Shown: positions 23,252 through 35,700 of the stretch, piece by piece
Position numbering within the stretch: the stretch's first letter is position 1
How the letters are laid out: every line of letters begins with the position of its first letter
Assembly (NCBI GenBank): GCA_028023455.1
Contig: JAQFVV010012397.1
Location: forward strand, 808,001 to 872,000
DNA length: 64,000 nt
DNA from: Epiperipatus broadwayi
Taxonomy: Eukaryota; Onychophora; Udeonychophora; Euonychophora; Peripatidae
Reading direction: 5' to 3'
Made by a program: the position numbers and the translations under genes
The notes under the pieces: generated by a model
Database searches by the model: none
Told to the model about the DNA's origin: nothing
Seen by the model: only the letters and a program-made list of their open reading frames with translations

Positions 23252-23491
23252 AGCTTTAATATCTTTCTAATTCGTATACTTTGTTTGGTTTTTATTTTAT
23301 TATTTATCTTACAATAATACATTTGCCAAAGTTGCTCCCCCTGCTGTCACTTTACCTTACGAGCTACTTTATTTCCATCATTTTGTCTACTCAAAAAAAA
23401 AAAAAAACTTTTTTTTTCGAAACACTTATATTTAAAATTTTATTATTCTATTATTTTACTCCTATCTCAGGAAGTGGTTATTGTTGAAGCC

Positions 23492-23508
23492 TCAAGTTGG
23501 GCCATTAT
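23492..23508 (-). promoter_or_regulatory. Primer binding site of gypsy element 2
   Basis: On the minus strand ATAATGGCCCAACTTGAGG directly follows the 5' LTR end (CATTACA). It resembles the element at 57607, where TTGACCCCAACAATATTGAG follows the LTR. Confidence 0.6.
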
Positions 23509-24846
23509 TGTAATGTTCATGGTATACTTAGGGTTTTTACGAGTTAATTACCTCATATTCGGTGACCAAACCATGTTCGATTTAATAAATTTTCATCAGA
23601 AAATTTCAGTGATTTTATCGCATGCAATTATTTTTTCCAGTCACACAACCTGCTAAACGTAACTAAAGTTGGATAATAGAGGGGAGAGAACCAGCCTTTA
23701 ATTTAATTGAAAAGGCGCCAGGATTCTATGTAAGAATCCACTGGCCAAACCCAACCTATTTATTTAGTTACGATGAAATTACTTGGAATACTCGGAGGAT
23801 TGTATTTTCAAGTACAGCATTAGCAATTTATTTAATCAAATTATAACAATGGTTAATTTTAAATGAATTTAGACAATTAATAATCAACAACTAAATATCA
23901 ACATAAGTTATATTTAAATTTATTAATACATAATGAAATATTTATATTATTATTGAGAGAATAAAATATAAGAGAAATAAATAGGAATTAAACCTATTGA
24001 TAGGATTTTATTTTAATTGATACGACTCGAGATGACAGTTTATTGCACTTAGAATTCAAAAGAAAGTGATCACTGATATTTGAATAATAAAATTTCTTAC
24101 TGGTAAGTTTAACTGTTCACATATAATATTATAGAATTTACCATGCATGGATTTATCTTGGGAGGGATCTGCTGTTCTATATTCTTGCAGTCTATAAGCA
24201 CTCCGTGGTTTCAGATTTAATAGGAGATGGTTCATTCAGGGTAATTCATGACATCAGGCAAAAAAAACAACACTGGCAAATGAACTCTTCTACTCACACA
24301 TCTTAGTATGATTTAACGTGTTGGTGAGAGTAGTTTGACCCACTCTGCATAATTTCTTCAATGCTGAACATTTATTTTGAAACGCTTTACTTCAGGAACA
24401 AAATCTAAGAACACTGATGCACGATGTGTTTTTCTTTTTATAGTCATGATTTTTTTTAGTCTCTCTGTGCAACTCCTGTTGACATCTGTTAATTTAGACC
24501 AAATTTAATGTAATTTAGCCTACAAAGTCTTCCTTTTTTTTTCTTGGGTCACCATCTTTAATTACCGAAAGAATGCTGCAATTTTATTTTACATATTGCT
24601 ATTGGCTTCACGATAAAGATTTGTTTTATCTTTACAAAAATACAAAGTAGTTTCCCTTTTTGTTGATATTATACTCTTTATATCCTTTCTCTCTATTCGA
24701 TTTCTTTTAACACAGACAAAAAAAATCTATACAACCACGTTGTCTAAACTAAATCTATCAGATATTTAAATAAAAATATTCTCTTTTTAGTAATTTTTAA
24801 CTTCTAAATTGCCAATGCAATTTGTACTAGAATAAAATACAGTACA
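23509..24846 (-). repeat. 5' LTR of gypsy element 2
   Basis: About 1.34 kb, the direct repeat partner of 18685-20014. On the minus strand it runs TGTACTGTATTTTATTC to CCATGAACATTACA. Confidence 0.9.
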
Positions 24847-26073
24847 ATCAATATATATATATTGTAATGGAATATAATATCCCATCACATTATTTTAAAA
24901 TTAAAATAAAAGATCATAAATAAAAATCGATTTATTAAAAAGAAAAAAACTTAACTTAAAAACTGAAATTTAAAAACTGTTTAACGTATATATAGATCGC
25001 ATGATGGACAACTTTAAAAACTTTTAAAAAATAAAAATATTTGAAAGTAATTTTTTTTGTAAAAAAGTAGAGATATAAAGATTTGATATTTTTGAAAATA
25101 GAAATAATGTTGATTTCTATAATCTTAAAAAATGAAAATGATTGTCTTATTAATTAAATGATTGTTCAAAAGCAAACCAGCCCGTGAGGCATTTAAAATA
25201 AATTAAATGGTCAGATAAGAGAATACAAAGAAATTAAATGACCAATGCAAACACCAGAAATGTCAGCATGGACCGTGATTGAAACACCAGAGGATTAGTG
25301 ACATCTTGCTCGTTGAATCTCAAGATCTAATGATAAGAGACTAATAAAAATATAAAAGCCAAATTATTATTATAATTGTTATCTTAGAGCTGACTATGAA
25401 TACATCGCTATAACTAGCTATATTGCAGATTTTCACAATGTGGAAGTCTGCAATAAATTTAATTTTCTGGACAACCAATTGAGGCCTCTGGATGACAGTT
25501 CCTGACCAAATGCATGGCAAGTCGCAGTTTCATTTCAAAGGTCAAAATCTATGAAAGTGATCACGAAGATGGACTTCTCAATCTATTAAATCCGTAAAGT
25601 ATGAACTATTGTGTCTATCTATTAAGAACTTTCCTAAAATTGCAAGTAATTAATAACTGAAAATAAGAACTCTTATCTGACTTAAAGAATGCAAATTCAA
25701 TTATTGATATTTTTTTATGTAGATGTTTAAGCAATCATTTTTATTTCATTTTTTTGGGTGTGTATTATGTTTTAACTAAAATGTATTAAATTTAAAGTTG
25801 GGTGTAGATAGCTGCATGGATAAAGATTAATAACTATGTTTAAATTCGTTTATGTTTAATTTAAGGGATTTTAATTTCAGGCTATTTGTTTCATGGTTGT
25901 GAGTGCTAGTGGAGAGATATATAGACGTTTATATTAATGTAATGTGAAGCGTGTTTAGCATACAGAGCAACGTGCCCACCTGAATGCATGACCCCAAAGA
26001 GGCAGTCATACCGTTGCAATGGTTGCAGATGTATTTCCTGCACCATTAACCCCTTCTAGCTCTATGGACAGGG

Positions 26074-26081
26074 ATTTATAA
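26074..26081 (+). promoter_or_regulatory. TATA-like box in the LTR-like repeat
   Basis: ATTTATAA lies in an otherwise GC-richer context (GGGATTTATAAGTCGGCAG) and is conserved at the equivalent place in the second copy, near 28638. It is a candidate core promoter only. Confidence 0.45.
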
Positions 26082-26712
26082 GTCGGCAGAAAGACCGCTC
26101 TCCCCCCATACATAGCACTCTTTAAAAATATATATATATGATTCCTTAGTCTGACAGTTGCACTTTCCTGTTCTAGACATGGATCATTTCATTCAAATAA
26201 TATCACGCTGTCAGATGCACATTCCTGTCTGCGTGGTTTTATGCTAGCATCTTCATATTGCATTGATTGCGACTATATATCTGGAAGCAGGCATTGGGTT
26301 GACTACGAACTTTTAGTCTGAGATTGAATGAATGTTTTGATAAGTTTTTAAGTGGAAAAAAAAAAAATCTATGTAGACTATCTATGCTCGACATGCTAAA
26401 GTAAAATATAATTTAAATATCCATCTGTGCGATCTATTTAAAATAGTAATTTAAATTTTAAAAAAAATATTAATGTTAAAATCTAAAAATAAATTTATTC
26501 CTCAATTTTAAATGTGCGTTAATAAAAATCTATTTGTGTGTTAATTACTGGCAGTGGCTTCTTTTATTTTATTGTTCTAAATATTTAATATATACTTTGA
26601 GAATAGAAATCTATTGAAACTTATAAATGTTTAAAATCGCTGTTACTCTATGAGCTAGTGACCTTGGGCAAATGATCGGAATCCAAATTTATAAATTAAA
26701 ATTAAAAAATTT

Positions 26713-26958
26713 GTTTTAAACTTAACGTACCTGCTTACTATATAAATTTTCTAGGTTCAAATGCCTAGTGGCGCCCTGTAGTGCACATTACGTTAAGTCT
26801 CCTTCTCCCCCGATCGTTAAACTTAATATATATATATATAAATGTTTTGAATTTTAACTTACGTATCTGCCTACTATATAAATTTTTCTAGATTCAAATG
26901 CCTAGATGGCACCCTCGTACGGCAGATACGTTCACAGACTCCTCCCCGACCGTTAAAA
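26713..26958 (+). repeat. Two tandem SINE-like units in the spacer
   Basis: Units at about 26713-26821 and 26853-26958 share CTACTATATAAATTTT, TTCAAATGCCTAG, a TGGCGCC/TGGCACC box and CC...CGACCGTTAAA-like ends. GGTTCAAATGCC in unit 1 resembles a pol III B box, but no convincing A box or 3' tail was found. The identity is uncertain. Confidence 0.5.
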
Positions 26959-29018
26959 TGGCTGCCCAGTGTGTGGCATGATGTTTAATAAACCACGAGT
27001 ACCTTGAAAATTAAACCAATATTTTTTCTGAAATCAGAATATCTTTTTTGTATTATATAAAGTTATAAACTTGAATTTTGTGTAAAAAGTACTGCCAGTA
27101 AGAAAATTGCGCATATGTAGAAATAAATGCGAGGAATAAAATGTAATAATTAATATAAATCATAATTTAATTTTAAAAAAAAGTCTAAAATCACATAACT
27201 TCTTTGACTTGCCTAGTTAATAATGAAATGTAGGGAAAAGGGAACTCTTGAGGGAGGAGGTGTAATCTCAGCTGGGGTGAAAAGGAAAGAATAGTCAGCA
27301 TTTTTTTTCTTGTAATTACTAACAAAGTTATGTCTTTTCATTAATAACCAAAGTTTTGTCCTTTTAAAAAAATTTAGTATAAACAATTTGTGTAACGTCA
27401 TTATTAACACTAAGTAAATTCTTTTTTTTTTTACTGATATGTAACGGAATATAATATCCCGTCACATTATTTTAAAATTAAAATAAAAGATCATAAATAA
27501 AAATTGATTTATTAAAAAGAAAAAACTTAATTTAAAAATTGTTTAACGTATATATAGATCGCATGATGGACAACTTTAAAAACTTTTAAAAAATAAAAAT
27601 ATTTGAAAGTAATTTTTTTGTAAAAAAGTAAAGATATAAAGATTGATATTTTAAAAATAGAAATAATGTTGATTTCTATAGTCTTAGAAAATGGAAATGA
27701 TTGTCTTATTAATTAAATGATTGTTCAAAAGCAAACTACCTCGTGAGGCATGTAAAATAAATTAAATGGTCAGATAAGAGAATACAAAGGAATTAAATGA
27801 CCAATGCAAACACAAAAATGACAGCACGGACCATAACTGAAACACGAATGGATTAGTGACATCTTGCTCGTTGAATCTCAAGATCTAATGATAAGAGACT
27901 AATAAAAATATAAAAGCCAGATTATTATTATAATTGTTATTTTAGAGCTGACTATGAATAGATCGTTATAACTAGCTATATTGCAGATTTTCACAATGTG
28001 GAAGTTTGCAATAAATTTAATTTTCCAGACAAACCAGCTGAGGCCTCTGGATGACAGTTCCTGACCAAATGCATGGCAAGTCGCAGTTTCATTTCAAAGA
28101 AGGACAAAATCTACGAAAGTGATCACGAAGATGGACTTCTCAATCTACTAAATCCGTAAAGTATGAACTATTGTGTCTATCTAATAAGAACTTTCCTAAA
28201 ATTGCAAGTAATTAATAACTGAAAATAAGAACTCTTATCTGACTTAAAGAATGCAAATTCAATTATTGATATTTTTTTATGTAGATGTTTAAGCAATCAT
28301 TTCCATTTCATTTTTTTTGGGTGTGTATTATGTTTTAACTAAAATGTATTAAATTTAAAGTTGGGTGTAGATAGCTGCATGGATAAAGATTAATAACTAT
28401 GTTTAAATTCGTTTATGTTTAATTTAAGGGATTTTAATTTCAGGCTATTTGTTTCGTGGTTGTGTCAGTGCTAGTGGAGAGATATATAGACGTTTATATT
28501 AATGTAATGTGAAGCGTGTTTAGCATACAGGGCAACGTGCCCACCTGAATGCATGACCCCAAAGAGGCAGTCATACCGTTGCAATGGTTGCAGATGTATT
28601 TCCTGCACTATTAACCCCTTCTAGCTCTATGGACAGGGATTTATAAGTCGGCAGAAAGACCACTCTCCCCCCATAAGTAGCACTCTTTAAAAATATATGT
28701 ATATACATGATTCCTTAGTCTGACAGATGCACTTTCCTGTTCTAGACACAGATCATTTCCTTCAAATAATATCACGCTGTCAGATGCACATTCCTGTCTG
28801 CGTGGTTTTATGCTAGCATCTTCATATTGCATTGATTGCGACTATATATCTGGCAGCAGGCATTGGGTTGACTACGAACTTTTAGTCTGAGATTGAATGA
28901 ATGTTTTGATAAGTTTTTAAGTGAAAAAAAAAAAATCTATGTAGACTATCTATGCTCGACATGATAAAGTAAAATATAATTTAAATATCCATCTGTGCGA
29001 TCTATTTAAAATAGTAAT

Positions 29019-29895
29019 TATACTATTTTTTTTAAAAGGACAAATGTGAATAGCACATATAAAAGCTAATAATTAACAGCATATTAATTATTAAAACCTT
29101 CAGTAAACAAAGAGTTAAAATATAAAATGCTAATTAATAGCAAAAGATGTGAACTAAGAATGAATATTTTCTTCTTTATTTTGAAACCCTCAGTAAATGA
29201 ATTATTAAACGATATAACACTAAGAAATAGCAAATTGACTCTAAAACCTCACTAAAGGTGTCATGAGACTGGAGCCTATAAGTCTCATAAAGCATATGAG
29301 CAAGGCCTTCCACTTTGTCAAACATGCCTTTGGGTTTTTCCTTTCATGTGTCCTCTGTATAATAAATTGTGTTTATGCGTGAATTGAGATAGCTTTTCTT
29401 GTTGTCGTGCTGCACTGCATACTTGTGTTCTGTGATGAGGTTTTCTATCACAATGTTGAAAGTAGCATGCATATAGTATGCCAATAATCATCCCTTTCTT
29501 AAGAAATGAAATTTATATCTGAAAAATCAAGTAAGTTTAACTACTTTAAATTAAATAGTCCAAAATGGTTTAATGAATCATATCCTAGCTTGTAAATCTG
29601 TGGAAATATTAATTAATACACAGCTGAGCATGACTAATATTAAATTTTTTCTTTTAATTGCAAAATTAAATTGGTAGAATTAAACCAAGGTATCAAAAAA
29701 GGTGTTCAACTTAATTTCTTTCCCATGTTAGACAGCGGTAACAAAGGATTAATCTATAAAATGCTAATTAATAGCAAAAGTTAAATACTAAGAATGAATA
29801 TTTTCTTCATTTTAAACCCTCAGTAGATAAATGATTAAACAATACAACACTAAGAAGTAGTAAATTAATTCTAAAACCTCACTAAATAAAGTGTT
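29019..29895 (+). repeat. AT-rich intron with an ~85-bp repeat family
   Basis: The block TATAAAATGCTAATTAATAG...CCTCAGTAAA...ACACTAAGAA(A/G)TAG...CTAAAACCTCACTAAA occurs at about 29120-29255 and again at about 29755-29887. Within each block the motif AAACC(C/T)TCAGTAAA-N-ATAGCAAA is itself repeated about every 85 bp. No coding function. Confidence 0.65.
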
Positions 29896-32800
29896 TATTT
29901 TATTGCAGGGTGTGTAGGTTCATTTACATTTTCTCTCAAATAAATATTTCTATACAAAAAAAAGATTTTGATATCAGATTATAAAAATTAGTTTTGAAAA
30001 AAAGAGAAAGAAAGTAACAATTTTATAAAAGTTATCAGCGATAGAAATTTGAACTAACTTTCAATTTATAAAATGGAGTATTTCAAAATGCATAAGTTTG
30101 TAGTATTAAAAAATATTATTTTTTTCTCTATTTTCAATCATGATGAATCATCTTTAAAACATACTCTTTGATAATAGTTGTAAAAATAATTTTTTTAATT
30201 AACTTATTTATTGATAAACACATTATAAAAATTGAATGAAAGCAATTAAGTCTGATAACATAAAAAGGCTGTCATAAGCTCAGGAGTCAGTTTTGAAAAA
30301 ATATGAGTGTGGGCTCGCTAGTTTTATTGTAAAACCATCAGAACGCATATAAACATTCGAGAAATTGAAAAGTAAAAAAGTATGCAATATAAATCAAATA
30401 CACAATGGTTTTTACATATGTATAATAAATATTAAACCAATGGCTTGCTAAGAAACTTAAGTGGTTCATCTTTAACTGCACAGGGAAGATAAAATGTCTA
30501 GTTGAACATAGCATGAAACAAGAGATTTAATTACTCTTGTTCTAATTCTTATTTTATATAAATATTTAAATATGCTTTACCTAGGAAACAGAAAACAATT
30601 GACAGAGAATGACCAGCTAACTATTGACTAATAATTGGAAAATGCCAAATCCATTTTATTAAATTTTATAGGATTTGTAGTTCTTTTAAAAGGAAAAAAA
30701 CCACAGAGATAAATTTGTGTGAAAATAATCTGTATAGGGATAAATAGTAAATGAAGAACTCATTTTAAACTGCGAATAAATGAGAAATATATATCAAAAT
30801 TCCATGAAAGAAAACAAAAGTCATCAAAAGGAATATTATCACCAGACAGTGTTGTTTTTCTTATTGGAATAATTATTTTTTTCTGACAAAGGACCGGTTT
30901 TGAATAAAAAGGAACTGAATACAAAACTGAAGTAAGATAAACTATTTAGTTTTCTAATGAGTATAACTATTTTTTTCTCTTTCTCTAAATTGTTAATTAT
31001 CAATTATACTAATTTAATTCTATGTGTTGTCCATGTATTTATTTTATAATTAGATGTGTGTGCACTATGTATTTTTTTTAATAATATAATTATTGTAATG
31101 CTAATGGTTTGAAAGGGTGTAAATACGACTCTCATGTTGCTATTGGAATAAATTGTTATTGTTATAATTGTTTTGCTTTTGTTTACTTTTCATTTATGCA
31201 TTTCATCAAATTAGTTAAGTTGTGCAACAAAACCACTGAGTTTCAAAATCGTGAGAGCTATAATCCCTAGTTGACCAGATCTCTTCAATGAGTATAGATT
31301 TAAATCTAGGTTGCTAGTAGTGCTGTTCTGGTCTTTAATAATATATCATGCCATAACTAATAATTATTCTAGTATATTTAGATAGTATGAGTTTATATCT
31401 ATATGATGAGCAGGAAATATTACTGTATAAGTTAACATTATCAGTAGACCCATTTCAAATCCAGTCACAAGATTGACTGTTGATTTATTTTATTGTTAAT
31501 CAGTCATAATGAGGATGAATGACTTATACTTATTTTATTATTGGCAAACATATAGTTAATTATATTAATATAATTAGCTGTGCTGATCTCTTAGAATAAT
31601 CTCTGATGCTCATTTCATTATTTTTCTTACTTTAGGTATTTTATATTAAATTTCATTTTTGAAATATTTTTGAACTGGGATTGATGATGATTTTCCATCA
31701 CTCCAGGAAACCCCAGATTCACTCCCCCTTATTTTCCATACCATTACTATATATATATTGTAGTCCTTTTATTTTACTACATCATTATATGGTTCTAATT
31801 AATGGTCAATTTTGGTAAAAAAAAAATTTATATAATATTTAAGTTGTAGGAGAATTTAAATATATTGTTTTTTTAGTATTAAATTTGAGCTAATTTTTTT
31901 TTAAATAAATATAATCTATCTAAGTTATAAATTTGAAATATAAATTGTGATATTTATTTTAAAATAAAAAGTAAATAATAATTAGAGTCATATAGGATAT
32001 TTTAAATCAGTAGTTATAATTAATAAAAATTAATATTTTTATAATTATTAATAGTCAAGTTGAAAATTTCTATTTATTTATTAGTTTAAAATCATCTAAT
32101 TAATGATAAAATAAATAAAAAGCTGTGTATTAATAGGTATGCACACACATTCATCAAATAATAAATTAAATTTACTTACCTGGTACATTTTAAAAAGTTG
32201 TTAATGGTAAATAATAAATATTTTTTTTATCATATAAATTTCATAAAAAGTTTCTAAAATCAATCGTTATAATAATAATGTAAATTATATAATTTACGTA
32301 TTAAAATTTAAGTTATTGTTGAAAGATAAATTTAAATTTTGCATTATTAAAATTTAAAATATTGATTTCATAATATGAGTTATAAATTCATTTTTAAAAA
32401 TGTAGAAAGTAATTAATATTCATTTTTTCCAGAAAGTAATTAACCAATTAGGTATTGTGAAAATTTTCCTATAAATAAAAGATAAACAATGATAAAGGGA
32501 TAAAAATCAAGAAAACATTCAAGGAATAAACTGTATTTTTTTTTGTTTAAAATTTTTAAATATAAATTTATTGAAATATTGTTTTAACATTGAAAGTAAT
32601 AAGTTTTAAAAAGTATGAGATATATTTTAAAAAGTTTATTTATTAATTTCATCATGTAATAAAGATCAAAACTATTCTCATTGGTATTATACATGTGCTA
32701 ACTATAAACTTGCGATAATGGAAGGAAGCAAAACTCCATTCTAGTTGATACTTCAATAAGAAAACTCCATTCTAGTTGATAAAAATGTACTTCAATAAGA

Positions 32801-34700
32801 AACTTTGCAGATTATCAAACCGTTTTGCTTACAGAAAATGCAAAGGAGAAGTAAGGAATTTGTTTTTTATTAATTTTCATATGCATAAGAATAAAAAACA
32901 TTTTCTACTAAATTTTATCCTTAGTAATGTTAAAGATAATTACTTCTATTTATTAAAAATATTGACATTTCCAGATATGAAATTATTAATGACTATATTA
33001 GGATGATAATGGCCTTAGAGAAAATATATTAATGCAAACTAAGTTTATTAAAAGTTTATAACTATTAACTTTAAAATCATCTAAGTATTTGGTAAGATAT
33101 TAACATGTTAAATATGAATTATTCAAAATTAAATCTAAGAACTTTATAATTCTATCAGAAAATATTTGTGAAGTTTGAGAAAAGAAATGAAACTTTTTAA
33201 AAATATAATAAATGTCTTTATTAAATAATAAAATCATATTTATTAAAACATAAAGGAATTTTATCAATAATATAAGGAAGGATGGACTTTTATATAACTT
33301 TTGTTCAGATTTTTTTATACATTTTTTTCAATTATGATAAATGTTTGAAAAGTATGAAGAGGAGAGAAGAGGAGAAAAGAAAGCCCTCTTGTTTCAACAA
33401 CAGTTGGTTGTGGTTGTCATGGTAACATATACTCCCTAGGAGTTTTATGATTTGTTTATTTAGTTCAAGTAGTTGCAGAAAGATAGTATTAAATATTTAT
33501 AATTATTTGTTTCATACATTGTTGTTGTTTTTTTTAAATTTAAATATTTTAGAATTTTTGTATAAAAGGAAAAAAATCAATTTTTTTCCCTCATGATTAT
33601 AATTCTATAACATAAAATAAATTATATCTACAAGAATGTCATCAATGATAATCATAAAATATGATGATTAAGGTAATTTTATTTTTATAAAATATAAGAT
33701 ATTGGTATTGAATTTTTAAACCTGGAATCAGGTAAAACAAATATGTATCATATTTATAATGTGTATTTACATGAAAGTATATGAGAAAGGATTGAATATA
33801 TCTATCATAATATTAATATGATTGTATAAGTGTATTTATGATTGACCTCTTTATAAATTAAAAATAACTGATTTATTATATTTATGATAAATTATATTAT
33901 AAGACTATTTGTTTATTTTTTATTTTTCTTGATATGTTCAAAAGTATGAAGATGTTAAGGTTAAGTTTAGATGTCATTTGTGAAATGAAAATATTTTATG
34001 CGATGTTTAGTATTTTATAGGAATGATAGATGTTAAATAGTGATACAGGAAAGTAGATTTATTGGAAATCCTGTAGTGTTGGGAATATGTTGTTCAAGGT
34101 TAAATATGATACAGCATAGAGTAAATTAAAGTATTTATGATATAATGGATAGTGCCATTTTTCCTAAAATCAGTAAGAACTTAAAATAGAAGCCAACATA
34201 GAAAATTAAGGTAGATATAAAATAAAATGTAGCCTTAAGTTACATAATCCATGGTATCATTGTCCATTATAATTTTATAAGATATCCATCCCATAATTAT
34301 CATGAAAAATTGCACTGCTATATACATTGTATTAAGGAATTAAAGATTTAAGTAATGATAATAGCTAAACTTTTAAATGATGATAAGATAAATCAACTTA
34401 TTGCAAGAAGAATGAAACACAAAACAAATAGAATGTTAAAAGAATGTAAGAATAAAGATTTTATGAATGTTTTATTGGATATTAGGGATCAAAATACAGA
34501 ATGAAAGTATGAAGTATAAGAGATATGATGTTGAAAAGAAAACCTGATAATTATTCATATTATTGTAAGTAATATAATAAAGTGCCATACATTAATGAAT
34601 ATTAAAAATAAATCATAGATATAATAAAATATCTTTACTAACAACAAAATGATGTATAACAATAGATGTAATATAGTCATATAATCATCACAAATAAAAA
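29896..34700. other. AT-rich intronic DNA, little recognised
   Basis: No exon or transposon protein was recognised. A dispersed repeat at about 31440-31790 has an inverted partner at 62470-62790 (listed separately). A short direct repeat (AAACTCCATTCTAGTTGATA, twice) lies at 32730-32780. Confidence 0.55.
31440..31790 (+). repeat. Dispersed repeat, inverted partner at 62.5-62.8 kb
   Basis: GTAGACCCATTTCAAATCC and CAGTCACAAGATTGAC (31445-31480) reappear in reverse complement at 62752-62790. Weaker colinear similarity (TGTGCTGATCTC, GATGATGATTT, TTGTAGTC) continues for about 300 bp. Family unknown. Confidence 0.65.
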
Positions 34701-34863
34701 CAACATATAAAAGCTCTTTTCGGCAAATTTTAAATTTTTTCCCTTTTCAATATGGCTTAATTACAAAAATAACCTACACTGCATACATAGTGACATCTAC
34801 CAGCTCTATATAAAATTAACACAAGCCTATAATTACACTTAAATATCTTTATAACAACACATA

Positions 34864-35700
34864 TTATACAACCCTCCATTCATTTTTCATTATCCAATTA
34901 TTAGTTAAATTAAATGATGTTTTATAAATGTTCATACAATTATTTCTGTTATAATTAATGTAATTGGTTTCATATATTTTCCTTCTATTAATTTCTTTAA
35001 TATAATTTAATGGACTTATATTCTTAACACAATCTATTCTATGTCCATATTTTAAGTAATGAACATAGAATGCAGATCTGTCATCTCTTCTATTAATAGC
35101 ATTATTATGTTCTTTAGCCCTTTCTTCTAATTGTTTTGATGTATGTCCATAATAAACCATACTGCAAACCCCACAAGTAATTTTATATACTATACCCTTT
35201 TTATATTTTATATCATCTTTTATTTTATAATTCCCTACTAATATATCAAGAGTTTTAGTGTTTGCATCCTATTTTAATATTTTGATCTATATAATTTTTA
35301 TTTTTTAATAATGTATTATAAATTTTATGAACATATGAAAGTTTTACCCATTTTATATTTTCTGGTTCCCAATTATTTTGTTTATAATTAAAGAATATAT
35401 TTCTAATGCTTCTAGGGTTATATCCATAACTAGTATATAACTTTATAAATTTCTCTTTTTGCAAAGTAGCTATCTTCCTATTTGTGTTATATTTATCATT
35501 TTTGTTTTTAAGATTTTTAATAACTGCCATTTTTTGTATCCATGCCTGTTGTGAATCCATAGAAATAATTTTCCTTAATTTATCTTCTTTAATAAAGTGT
35601 TTTAATGTAATTATATTATTATCATCTATCTCTATCTCTATATCTAAATATTTTATTTTAACATCAATTTCTATAATTGTAAATTTTATATGAATATTTT
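34864..35700 (-). pseudogene. 5'-truncated Penelope-like element: RT C-terminus and GIY-YIG endonuclease
   Basis: Read on the minus strand from about 35700, an open stretch KYLDIEIEIDDNNI runs into MDSQQAWIQKMAVIKNL and WVKLSYVHKIYNTLLKNKN, the RT thumb/linker of Penelope-like elements, and ends at a stop near 35255. A one-base shift then gives GIVYKITCGVCSMVYYGHT (GIY-YIG motif in the form IVY...YYG) followed by SKQLEERAKEHNNAI and the C-terminal part to 34864. The family uses this domain as endonuclease for target-primed integration. The catalytic palm of RT is absent. Truncation at the 5' side is typical. Only one frameshift separates RT from endonuclease, so this is among the better preserved pieces in the window. 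Confidence 0.88.

Larger units (their letters stand above)
18685..24846 (-). mobile_element. Degenerate Ty3/gypsy element 2, minus strand, gag missing
   Basis: LTRs at 18685-20014 (3') and 23509-24846 (5') flank about 3.5 kb of internal sequence read on the minus strand: protease, RT, RNase H and integrase in that order. The LTRs start TGTATTG/TGTACTG and end TTACA on the minus strand. ATGGCCCAACTTGAGG follows the 5' LTR as primer binding site. Only about 260 bp separate the 5' LTR from the protease, so gag is deleted. Numerous stops and shifts break pol. No matching 5-bp target duplication is visible (left TATAT, right ATCAA). It sits 16 bp from the next repeat element at 24863. Confidence 0.92.
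24863..29018 (+). mobile_element. Non-coding element with 1.6-kb terminal direct repeats (LARD-like)
   Basis: Copies 24863-26450 and 27440-29018 are direct repeats, roughly 95% alike by eye, separated by about 990 bp. Both start TGTAA(T/C)GGAATATAATATCCC, like the TGTAAC starts of the other LTR elements here. Each contains a TATA-like ATTTATAAGTCGG (26074 in copy 1) in a GC-richer setting, which suggests an LTR promoter on the plus strand. The spacer has no gag or pol. The first repeat may run on to TGTTAC at 26640, with the second truncated at 29018. I infer a large non-autonomous LTR derivative. A duplicated non-LTR segment is the alternative. Confidence 0.7.

Noticed and set aside
22902-23487. 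Several overlapping plus-strand frames
   Set aside because: They are antisense to the gypsy protease and to the primer-binding-site region of element 2.
26640-26680. GAGCTAGTGACCTTGGGCAA considered as a tRNA or pol III A box
   Set aside because: It does not fold into a cloverleaf with the downstream B-box-like motif, and the spacing is wrong.
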